This document shows positions 1 through 5,635 of a stretch of DNA of 8,130 bases, piece after piece (positions within the stretch are counted from its first letter, which is position 1; every line of letters starts with the position of its first letter). The stretch covers positions 1 through 8,130 of the forward strand of contig JAEWLZ010000038.1 of the NCBI GenBank assembly GCA_023457295.1, in the 5' to 3' direction. Origin of the DNA: Cyanobacteria bacterium OH_PDB_112. GTDB lineage: Bacteria > Cyanobacteriota > Vampirovibrionia > Gastranaerophilales > CAJFVJ01. Under the pieces are notes generated by a model. The model had not been told where the DNA came from and ran no database searches. It saw only the letters and a program-made list of their open reading frames with translations. The position numbers and the translations under genes are program-made.

Positions 1-429
1 CAAGAAGTTATGTTAAGGATTGCGCGTTCAATAAAAACACTTAAAAGAAAAGAAAATTTTAAATTATGGATGAATCATATAATTTATAATGTTTTTTATG
101 ATGATTTACGCAAAAAAAAACGCAAACCACAGATTTTATCCATAGACAATTTTTATGAAGATACTCCTGAAACTCCTCAAAAAGAAATAGAAGATAAAAG
201 AATTACGCCAGCTGAAAAAATCAAAAATATTGAACTTGATATAATAATTCGTAATGCAATCAGAGGATTAGAGGAACATTTTCGCGAAGTGGTCGTCTTA
301 AGAGAATTACAGGGGTTGAGCTATGAACAAATAGCTAAAATTCTCGACACGAATGTCGGAACTGTTAAATCCAGACTGGCAAGAGCGAGAACAAAATTAC
401 AAAAAAAACTAAAAAAATATATAGAATAA
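1..429 (+). CDS. ECF-type RNA polymerase sigma factor, 5' end outside the window
   Basis: This is the C-terminal part of an extracytoplasmic-function sigma-70 factor, which directs RNA polymerase to a small regulon. The frame is open from base 1: codons for Q-E-V precede the first ATG at 10. That QEV followed by MLRIARSIKT matches the end of sigma region 2 (usual pattern QEVFLR), so the ATG at 10 is internal and the true start lies upstream. Numbering from that Met, FKLWMNHIIYNVFYDDLRKK (17-36) is region 2.3/2.4, residues 37-70 are a charged linker, and 84-128 are region 4. Its helix-turn-helix runs LSYEQIAKILDTNVGTVKSR (103-122). The next gene, 11 bases downstream, is a zinc-type anti-sigma factor, the expected partner. 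Odd feature: nine A in a row at 112-120, within the linker region. The family call is strong; the specific subgroup and regulon cannot be read. Confidence 0.9.
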   Translation, partial: QEVMLRIARSIKTLKRKENFKLWMNHIIYNVFYDDLRKKKRKPQILSIDNFYEDTPETPQKEIEDKRITPAEKIKNIELDIIIRNAIRGLEEHFREVVVLRELQGLSYEQIAKILDTNVGTVKSRLARARTKLQKKLKKYIE

Positions 430-440
430 GGGGGAATTTT

Positions 441-707
441 ATGAGTAATATTAACTGCAAATCTGTTATAGAAAATTTATCTGCATTCATTGACGGTGAG
501 GTCGATGAAAAAATTTCTTATTCAATAAAAAAGCACCTTTGTGAATGCATTGTTTGCAGAAAGAAATTTTCTAAATTGATTAAAACTCAGCATTTATTAA
601 AAAAATATTTTGAAAAAAGCTCATATGTCCCTCAATCAAAAATTAAATACGAGGAAATATTTTCAGATTTGAAAGATAAAAATATTAATACTATATATAT
701 AAAATAA
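441..707 (+). CDS. Small soluble zinc-type (ZAS/zf-HC2) anti-sigma factor
   Basis: An 88-residue protein that probably binds and holds inactive the sigma factor encoded just upstream. The visible signature is C6, then H32-x3-C36-x2-C39, the zinc-binding ZAS motif. The spacing between C6, H32, C36 and C39 equals that of C11, H37, C41 and C44 in the redox-sensing anti-sigma RsrA (from memory of that protein). No hydrophobic stretch long enough for a membrane helix is present and the C-terminal half is Lys-rich, so the protein should be cytoplasmic, unlike the many ZAS proteins with a transmembrane segment. The start is supported by AAGGGGGAA at 428-436, overlapping the sigma stop codon, so translation is probably coupled. 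A terminator follows at 718-741, making this the last gene of its unit. Redox sensing is inference from the cysteine pattern only. Confidence 0.82.
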   Translation: MSNINCKSVIENLSAFIDGEVDEKISYSIKKHLCECIVCRKKFSKLIKTQHLLKKYFEKSSYVPQSKIKYEEIFSDLKDKNINTIYIK

Positions 708-717
708 TTTATAGCCT

Positions 718-741
718 AAAACCGCCCAATAAGGCGGTTTT
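718..741. terminator. Hairpin terminator between convergent genes
   Basis: A perfect 9-bp inverted repeat, AAAACCGCC (718-726) and GGCGGTTTT (733-741), with the 6-base loop CAATAA. On the plus strand it ends in TTTT and continues AAATCTTTT; on the minus strand the second arm likewise ends in TTTT. It lies 10 bases after the anti-sigma stop and 25 bases beyond the end of the helicase gene on the opposite strand, so it can serve both transcripts. Confidence 0.85.
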
Positions 742-766
742 AAATCTTTTAAACTAAAGTGATAGT

Positions 767-2230
767 TTACCTAACACCTTTTTTAAAATGTGTTTTTTTC
801 TTAAATTTAGCCCCAATATTCTTATCAGCTTTATTTTTTCTTGATTGTTTTCTAAAGTCAAAATTTCTTGAAGATTTCTTTTTGGGTTCATTATCATAAT
901 TAAAAGCGGTTTCTTCAAAAATCATTTTTCTATTAATTTTAAGCTGTTCTTTTTTTGTTAGCATCTTGTAGATTGCCGCGGCTATTTCCAATTCTGAGTA
1001 CCCTTCTTTTGCAATAGACAAAATTTTCGACTTAAATTCTTCCAAATTTTCTTTATTTAATGTATTTTTGATTTTTGCCGAATAAGCTTCAAACCTAGCA
1101 GAATCAAGCTCTTCAACTGTTGGACGTTCTTTTTTATTTATTTTTATTCCATTCATTCTCTCAATTTTTTTAAGTAAATTTATCTGACTTTTAGAAACAA
1201 AAGAAAATGCAAGACCAAATTTTCCCGCACGTCCAGTTCTACCGATTCTATGGATATAATCTTCAGAATCACGAGGTAAATCATAATTAAAAACCGCTTC
1301 GATATTTTGAACGTCTATACCACGTCCTGCAACATCTGTGGCAACAAGAATTTTTATACTTCCTTTTTTAAATCCTTGCATAACTTTTTCTCGCATAGAC
1401 TGATTCATATCACCATGAATAGCATCTGCCAAAAACCCTCTCAATTTAAGCATTTCAACCAATTTATCCACATTGCTTTTGGTATTACAAAAGACAACTG
1501 ACAAATTAACACTATACAAATCAAGTAATCTGGTAATAAGCTCGGGTTTGTCTTTTTCTGCTGTTTCAAGATAATACTGTTCAATATCTGGAGCACTTTG
1601 TAAGTTATCCAACACATCAACAATATAAGGTGATTTTTGGAATCTCTCAGCTATTTTTTGAATATCTTTTTCCATAGTCGCTGAAAAAAGAACGGTTTGT
1701 CTAGACTCACTCGTTTCTTCGAGAATAGACGTAATATCATCACGGAATCCCATATCAAGCATTTCATCAGCTTCATCCAATACAGCATAAGTAATCGAAT
1801 TCAAATTAATATTTCCCTGCCTCAAATGGTCCATAAGACGACCCGGAGTAGCTATAATAATTTGAGGATTACGTTTTAAAGCATTGAGCTGTTTTTCTAT
1901 CTGTTGTCCGCCATATATGGACGTGATTTTAATTCCTTCATTATATTTGGCAAGTTTTTCAAATTCTTTATGCGCCTGAATTGTTAATTCACGAGTAGGG
2001 CAAAGTATAAGAGCTTGAATATTTTTGCTCGCCGTATCAATTTTTTGTATTGCAGGTATTGCAAAAGCCAAAGTCTTACCGCTTCCGGTCGGCGCCATAG
2101 CTATAATATCTTCACCATTGATAAGATGAGGGATAGCTTCTGCCTGAATTACTGATGGAGTTTCAAATTTTAAATCCAAAATTGCTTTTTGGATAAAATC
2201 TGCTAAATTTAATTCTTCAAATGTGTTCAT
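767..2230 (-). CDS. DEAD-box ATP-dependent RNA helicase, CshA/DeaD-like
   Basis: ATP-dependent RNA duplex unwinding, probably in mRNA turnover, ribosome assembly or cold adaptation. All family motifs are present (487-residue numbering): Q motif region ending at Q29, Walker A APTGSGKT (46-53), PTREL (78-82), TPGRL (128-132), DEAD (152-155), SAT (183-185), ATDVAGRGID (297-306) and HRIGRTGR (327-334). Residues 370-425 resemble the CshA/DeaD post-helicase dimerisation segment. The last ~45 residues are a Lys/Arg-rich tail, a common RNA-binding extension, with no clear DbpA-type RNA-binding domain. I chose the ATG at 2230 because AAAGGAAA stands just upstream and MNTFEELNL begins the Q motif. An ATG 12 codons earlier (2266) lacks such support. 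The length is near that of Bacillus CshA. Cellular role is inferred from the family. Confidence 0.93.
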   Translation of the reverse strand: MNTFEELNLADFIQKAILDLKFETPSVIQAEAIPHLINGEDIIAMAPTGSGKTLAFAIPAIQKIDTASKNIQALILCPTRELTIQAHKEFEKLAKYNEGIKITSIYGGQQIEKQLNALKRNPQIIIATPGRLMDHLRQGNINLNSITYAVLDEADEMLDMGFRDDITSILEETSESRQTVLFSATMEKDIQKIAERFQKSPYIVDVLDNLQSAPDIEQYYLETAEKDKPELITRLLDLYSVNLSVVFCNTKSNVDKLVEMLKLRGFLADAIHGDMNQSMREKVMQGFKKGSIKILVATDVAGRGIDVQNIEAVFNYDLPRDSEDYIHRIGRTGRAGKFGLAFSFVSKSQINLLKKIERMNGIKINKKERPTVEELDSARFEAYSAKIKNTLNKENLEEFKSKILSIAKEGYSELEIAAAIYKMLTKKEQLKINRKMIFEETAFNYDNEPKKKSSRNFDFRKQSRKNKADKNIGAKFKKKTHFKKGVR

Positions 2231-2361
2231 AATGTTTCCTTTTTTTCGTACTCTTATACATTCCAAAAATGCACAAGAGTAAAAGTTACATTATGGGGAT
2301 CTAACCAAACTTAGTTTAACATGAACATTTTATACACAAAACAAAATCTAAAAATTTCTTA

Positions 2362-3852
2362 TCATTTTTTATTTGCCATATCTTGATAAACTTTAATACC
2401 GGGAGCAGTTTTTGTTTTAGTTCTTTTCTCTCTTATCAAATATTGCAATTTAGGTAATAAAAAACTCAAAGAAATACAACAAATAGAAATATTTCCTATA
2501 ACAGAAAATGCTTTAAGACCCTTTGTTTTGGTTATTGCTGATTGAACTTTATCAGTCGGAATTACTTTCGTATCTTTACCAAAAGCTTTATCCATAAAAT
2601 TTCTCATATTTTCATTTAATGCGACTATCTTGTCAGTTTCTATATATTTTTTTGGATGTCTTATCCATTTACCTAAAGACCCATCATGTTCAATATCCAA
2701 AATACCTTGCTTATGAGCCATTTTTAGCGTGAAATTGTTTTTCAGAACATCACCTTTTTCCATATATGGTTCTTTAGGAGCTTTTTCAAGCTCTTTATCT
2801 ATAAATTTGATTATATTTATTTCATTTTTTTCTCCATCAACAAATTTCAGCAAGTCCTCTTTATTAGGAGAAGAAGATAATTCTTCTTTAAAGTCTTTAT
2901 CTCCAAGTACTTTGTAATCCAAGTCTATAGGTACTTTACCAACTTTATCCGCAATATACGCAAAGCCTTTTTTAATATATTCGGCGGCTTGATAAAAGAA
3001 TAAAATTATACCGGCTTCTTTAACGGCGTTTTCAATTCTTTCATTGTTGTCCCTCGGCAAAAAAGTCACCCTACTGCCTGAAATACCGTAATCCAAAAGA
3101 AGCATGCTACTTGTCGGATTAACCTGCGCACCTTCTGCTAATTGAGTAAAATTAAACAGACTTTTGAAATCGAAAAGGTCTTTTAATGAGCCAAAATTAT
3201 TATTTTTATCTTTACCTGAAGATTTTTGTTGTGATAATTGCTTCTGAGTGTTAATTTTTGAAGTATTTTCATTTTTATTATATTTAGAATTTTGGGCTTC
3301 ATTAAAAATTATATGCCTTGAAAGCCATTGATTTGATTTTGGCAAAGCATAAGTCAACATAAAAAAGTTTATGGCAACAGCTGCTATCGATGTTCCTACG
3401 TGGAAATTTTTGTATTTTCCCAAAGATACATTTGGTTTATAACCTGCCTTTTTGAGCTTTTCTTTTACAGATTTCAGCTTTTCTCCTCCGAGTTCTATAC
3501 CTTCAAAATCTTGTTTTGAAAAAGCCTTTGTTTTATTTTTTGATGAAATTAAAATATCTTGGGCAAAATAGTTTTGAATTCCTTTAGAGTTAATTCTTTT
3601 AAAATGTATATCTGTATCAAATTTCTTTTTAAAAATTTTATTGGAAATAGCCCTTACAATAGGTATACCTCCAATCCAAAAAAGGCTTGTACCTGTTTCT
3701 TCTATAAATCTTTCTCTTGATTCATGTCTTCCGCCTTCTTTATAAGCCATAATAGTTCTGCCGGTGTTATCAAATGCATCTTTTACAAAAAAAGGTAAAA
3801 GAGAATTTGGAGTATCCAATCCTGATACGATAGTATTAAAAGATATTGCCAT
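2362..3852 (-). CDS. Uncharacterised membrane-associated protein, 496 residues
   Basis: I do not recognise a named family. Hydrophobic stretches at about 55-69, 152-171, 279-300 and 449-472 could be membrane segments or hydrophobic patches; there is no N-terminal signal peptide. Residues 30-64 are distinctive: a Gly/Arg/Glu-rich run (GRTIMAYKEGGRHESRERFI) leading into GTSLFWIGGIP. Residues 186-220 are a low-complexity Asn/Lys/Gln/Ser linker. Residues 310-445 are charged, probably cytosolic. The start is supported by AAAGGA six bases upstream of the ATG. It is preceded by a 23-codon ORF 24 bases away and, further up, by a terminator and a leader ORF, so its expression may be set by transcription attenuation. 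The helicase gene starts 131 bases downstream on the same strand. It looks lineage-restricted, possibly a Melainabacterial family; that is an impression, not a search result. Confidence 0.8.
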   Translation of the reverse strand: MAISFNTIVSGLDTPNSLLPFFVKDAFDNTGRTIMAYKEGGRHESRERFIEETGTSLFWIGGIPIVRAISNKIFKKKFDTDIHFKRINSKGIQNYFAQDILISSKNKTKAFSKQDFEGIELGGEKLKSVKEKLKKAGYKPNVSLGKYKNFHVGTSIAAVAINFFMLTYALPKSNQWLSRHIIFNEAQNSKYNKNENTSKINTQKQLSQQKSSGKDKNNNFGSLKDLFDFKSLFNFTQLAEGAQVNPTSSMLLLDYGISGSRVTFLPRDNNERIENAVKEAGIILFFYQAAEYIKKGFAYIADKVGKVPIDLDYKVLGDKDFKEELSSSPNKEDLLKFVDGEKNEINIIKFIDKELEKAPKEPYMEKGDVLKNNFTLKMAHKQGILDIEHDGSLGKWIRHPKKYIETDKIVALNENMRNFMDKAFGKDTKVIPTDKVQSAITKTKGLKAFSVIGNISICCISLSFLLPKLQYLIREKRTKTKTAPGIKVYQDMANKK

Positions 3853-3876
3853 TTTTGTCCTTTCTGAAAATTAAGC

Positions 3877-3948
3877 CTACAAGCCCCATAACATATTCAT
3901 CCAAAGTTTTTGCTTTTCAGCCTTTTTGCATCGTGTATTTTTTTTCAT
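3877..3948 (-). CDS. Small ORF of 23 codons between attenuator and the 496-residue gene
   Basis: The peptide begins MKKNTRCKKAEKQK and ends with a hydrophobic, Trp-containing segment (W16 and W21, last residue L23). Its N-terminal half is strongly basic. The ribosome-binding site is one of the best in the window: AAAGGAG at 3955-3961, six bases before the ATG. The stop codon lies 24 bases before the next gene's ATG, so the two are probably on one transcript. Too short for codon statistics. It could be a real small membrane-active peptide, a translational coupling device, or chance. The strong site and position argue against chance, but no homology can be claimed. Confidence 0.5.
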   Translation of the reverse strand: MKKNTRCKKAEKQKLWMNMLWGL

Positions 3949-3979
3949 ATATTTCTCCTTTTTTGTTATTCTTCGCATT

Positions 3980-4014
3980 AAAAAAGCCCTTCGTGTATGC
4001 TACCGAAGGGCTTT
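3980..4014 (-). terminator. Strong intrinsic terminator (arm 3:4 of the putative attenuator)
   Basis: On the minus strand an 11-bp perfect stem, AAAGCCCTTCG (4014-4004) with CGAAGGGCTTT (3993-3983), encloses a 10-base loop. Six T follow the GGGC (3985-3980). There is no T-run on the plus strand, so it acts on minus-strand transcription. It lies downstream of gshA and of the promoter at 4130-4157, and upstream of the 23-codon ORF and the 496-residue gene. The latter two therefore need read-through or an unseen promoter. Confidence 0.85.
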
Positions 4015-4055
4015 AGAATAGTTTTAGAAAATCAAACGCGTCTAATTCTTAAGCC
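4009..4055 (-). promoter_or_regulatory. Candidate antiterminator pairing (arm 2:3)
   Basis: Minus-strand GGCTT (4055-4051) pairs AAGCC (4013-4009); AGAA (4049-4046) pairs TTCT (4018-4015); TAG (4044-4042) pairs CTA (4021-4019). This leaves one A-A mismatch (4050/4014), one bulged T (4045) and a loop of about 20 bases. Forming it uses the upstream half of the terminator stem (4013-4009) and breaks hairpin 1:2. Found by hand, so the energy balance is not computed. Confidence 0.45.
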
Positions 4056-4107
4056 TATGGTAGCTTAAAAAGTTACGTCGAGTTGTTTGATTTTGAATAT
4101 TTTTCAT
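4042..4107 (-). CDS. Small ORF of 21 codons, probable leader peptide
   Basis: The peptide begins MKNIQNQTTRRNF and ends HRLKN before TAG. AAGGAAAG (4120-4113) stands 5-7 bases before the ATG, and a near-consensus promoter ends about 22 bases upstream of the ATG, so the 5' leader is very short. Consecutive Thr-Thr-Arg-Arg codons (residues 8-11) lie immediately before hairpin arm 1. The ORF ends at arm 2, and a terminator begins 27 bases after the stop. This is what a regulatory leader peptide would look like. No amino acid dominates as strongly as Trp in trpL or His in hisL, so the controlling signal is unclear. It also contains an R-L-K triplet near its end, a pattern linked to macrolide-dependent stalling in some resistance leaders. 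Confidence 0.55.
   Translation of the reverse strand: MKNIQNQTTRRNFLSYHRLKN
4046..4071 (-). repeat. Leader hairpin 1:2 inside the 21-codon ORF
   Basis: TTTTTAAGC (4071-4063) pairs GCTTAAGAA (4054-4046) with one G-U, around the 8-base loop TACCATAG. It overlaps codons 13-21 of the leader ORF, so a translating ribosome would disrupt it. A 10-bp perfect outer inverted repeat, AAAATCAAAC (4028-4037) with GTTTGATTTT (4085-4094), encloses this hairpin. Confidence 0.6.
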
Positions 4108-4129
4108 TAAGACTTTCCTTATTTTTAAT

Positions 4130-4157
4130 ATAATAACATTTTTTTAGTGAATGTCAA
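4130..4157 (-). promoter_or_regulatory. Sigma-70 promoter of the leader/496-residue unit
   Basis: Minus strand: perfect -35 TTGACA (4157-4152), a 16-base spacer, and -10 TATTAT (4135-4130) preceded by an extended -10 TG (4138-4137). The predicted start is near 4123. It begins 38 bases after the gshA stop codon, so the small ORFs need not depend on gshA transcription. Confidence 0.8.
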
Positions 4158-4195
4158 CTAATTACTACAAAAGTAATATGCGAATTTTATATAAA

Positions 4196-5536
4196 TCACT
4201 TAATACAAGTGTAGTTTATAATCTTTCCTATATCTTCTTTACAAATTTCCAAAAGTTTATCCGCAGGAGTTTTACCTTCTGCTATAAATTTTTGAAGAAC
4301 TTGAAGATAAACTGATTCATCTTGACCACTTTTATTTAAAGCTGATTGCCTTTGCAAAGAATTTTGCGCAATAACTGCCAATTCTCTCGCAATATCTAAC
4401 ACCTTAATATCTCTTATTTCAGTATCCAAAGCATATTCAGGGGTTAAAAATCTCATCCTGCGAAAATCAAAAGGAGAAAAATCAGAAAAAAGAGAATATG
4501 CTTGGCGTATGGCTTCTTCATCATAAAAAATACCTTTGTATAAAGCCATTAAAGCTAAAGCCATATCAGGTCTTTGAGCATCTGCGTTTCTAAATTCTAA
4601 AAATCCTTTAAGCCTTACCTCGGGAAAGAAAAGATTTGCATGCAAATGCCAATCGTCTATTGTCGCAATAAGTCCTTCATATCCGTCTTTTAAATATTCA
4701 CGAAAAGTTTTATTCACCTGAATTGCTTTATTTTCGCGCATTACAAAAATCATAGGGACATCTAATAAAGTTTCCACATAATCATCAAAAGCAAATATTT
4801 CATGTGAATTTAAAAGCTTATTACTTATAAAACCGCATCTTTCGTCATCCGTATAAAGCCAACTTTTTGCACGAAATGATTTATAACTTGTTTTTTGTCC
4901 GTTATGGATAGGAGAATTTGAAAACATTGCACTTACAACAGGTGCTATAAACATACCTAAACGAAGTTTTGAAACGGCATCATCTTCAGACGAATAATCG
5001 AGCGTAACTTGAGCTCCCGCAGTTTCTCTCATCATCACATATGCCATATTGCCTTTATCAACAAAATAATCTGTCATAAGCTCATAACGCTCTTTAGGGA
5101 TAATACTTATTTTGTCAAAAGTTGATACAGGCTGAATCCCGTATCCCAAAGTATAAAAACCCAAAAAATCAGCTATTTCGGAAGATTTTTTATTAAAATC
5201 AAAAATATAATCAGCTGCATTATGAATATTTTCTGTTTTTGCAAGACTAAGTTCTATTTGACTTCCAGGTTCAAGATAAACAAAATGCCCATCTTTTTGT
5301 AATCCCAAAATATGGTTTTCGTTTTTAATTTTTTGCCATCCGTATCTTGTCCCAAAAATATCCAAAAACTGTTCAATAATAACATAAGGAACAGCTTCAA
5401 AATTATTTTTCAAAACATTAATACGCTCAATTTCAGTACCGATTCTAAAATCACAGGCAGGTTTTATTCCATTATAAAAATCCGATGCCAAGTTATCTCT
5501 AAGATTAGATTTGTTTTCTAAAAATTTTATACTCAT
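4196..5536 (-). CDS. gshA: Glutamate-cysteine ligase, plant/proteobacterial (GCS2-like) type
   Basis: Predicted to join L-glutamate and L-cysteine using ATP to give gamma-glutamylcysteine, the first step of glutathione (or another gamma-Glu-Cys thiol) synthesis; cytoplasmic. Family signatures in its 446 residues: RIGTEIE (31-37), LEPGSQIELS (88-97, the LEPGGQxELS hallmark), MRETAGAQVTLDY (169-181), SNSPIHNG (206-213) with the following FRAKSW and TDDERCG, and PEVRLKGFLEFRNADA (305-320). Length fits the family. The EgtA branch of ergothioneine synthesis uses the same reaction and cannot be fully excluded. No gshB is visible here. The ATG at 5536 has no good Shine-Dalgarno; the only purine-rich GGGGA lies about 25 bases upstream, followed by a T-run. 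It diverges from ksgA. No terminator separates it from the promoter at 4130-4157; the hairpin at 3980-4014 probably ends its transcript. Confidence 0.85.
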   Translation of the reverse strand: MSIKFLENKSNLRDNLASDFYNGIKPACDFRIGTEIERINVLKNNFEAVPYVIIEQFLDIFGTRYGWQKIKNENHILGLQKDGHFVYLEPGSQIELSLAKTENIHNAADYIFDFNKKSSEIADFLGFYTLGYGIQPVSTFDKISIIPKERYELMTDYFVDKGNMAYVMMRETAGAQVTLDYSSEDDAVSKLRLGMFIAPVVSAMFSNSPIHNGQKTSYKSFRAKSWLYTDDERCGFISNKLLNSHEIFAFDDYVETLLDVPMIFVMRENKAIQVNKTFREYLKDGYEGLIATIDDWHLHANLFFPEVRLKGFLEFRNADAQRPDMALALMALYKGIFYDEEAIRQAYSLFSDFSPFDFRRMRFLTPEYALDTEIRDIKVLDIARELAVIAQNSLQRQSALNKSGQDESVYLQVLQKFIAEGKTPADKLLEICKEDIGKIINYTCIK

Positions 5537-5572
5537 ATGTTTAATTTTAATAAAAAAAATCCCCTGATGCTC

Positions 5573-5594
5573 TTTTACGGTTTTTAGCGTAAAA
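5573..5594. repeat. Inverted repeat between divergent gshA and ksgA
   Basis: Perfect 7-bp arms TTTTACG (5573-5579) and CGTAAAA (5588-5594) with an 8-base spacer, in the 99-base divergent intergenic region. It could be an operator or part of a promoter. I could not place convincing -35/-10 pairs for either gene here. Confidence 0.4.
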
Positions 5595-5635
5595 TAAATT
5601 TACACAAGAAAACATCCCCAAAAGGACAAGTCAAA

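Larger units (their letters stand above)
3980..4123 (-). ncRNA. Putative transcription-attenuation leader RNA
   Basis: The stretch from the predicted transcription start (~4123) to the end of a terminator U-tract (3980) can fold in two exclusive ways. Fold A: arm 1 (4071-4063) pairs arm 2 (4054-4046), 9 bp with one G-U, and arm 3 (4014-4004) pairs arm 4 (3993-3983), an 11-bp terminator. Fold B: arm 2 (4055-4042) pairs arm 3 (4021-4009) with 12 pairs, one A-A mismatch and one bulge, consuming the terminator's upstream arm. A 21-codon ORF runs through arms 1 and 2. This is the layout of amino-acid operon leaders. The pairing is seen in the sequence; the regulatory role is inferred. The alternative is a short independent transcript ended by an ordinary terminator. 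Confidence 0.5.

Noticed and set aside
750..769. Short inverted repeat TAAACT/AGTTTA at the end of the helicase gene
   Set aside because: Only six AT-rich pairs overlapping the stop region; the GC-rich hairpin at 718-741 explains termination better.
1307..1879. Open frames of about 60 codons overlapping the helicase gene on either strand
   Set aside because: They lie entirely inside the helicase coding region and have no ribosome-binding site or recognisable domain; they are shadows of the real gene.
2231..2266. Twelve-codon N-terminal extension of the helicase (ATG at 2266)
   Set aside because: The internal ATG at 2230 has AAAGGAAA directly upstream and begins the usual Q-motif region; the extension looks like untranslated leader.
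2231..2361. Possible helicase promoter (TATAAG near 2246 or TATAAA further up, minus strand)
   Set aside because: No -35 element lies at an acceptable distance; the best pair (TTTACT with a 19-base spacer) is too weak to annotate.
4009..4107. Riboswitch or known structured RNA (T-box, tmRNA, 6S) in the leader
   Set aside because: No T-box sequence, tRNA-like ends or other known conserved core is visible; the pairing is better explained as a leader-peptide attenuator.
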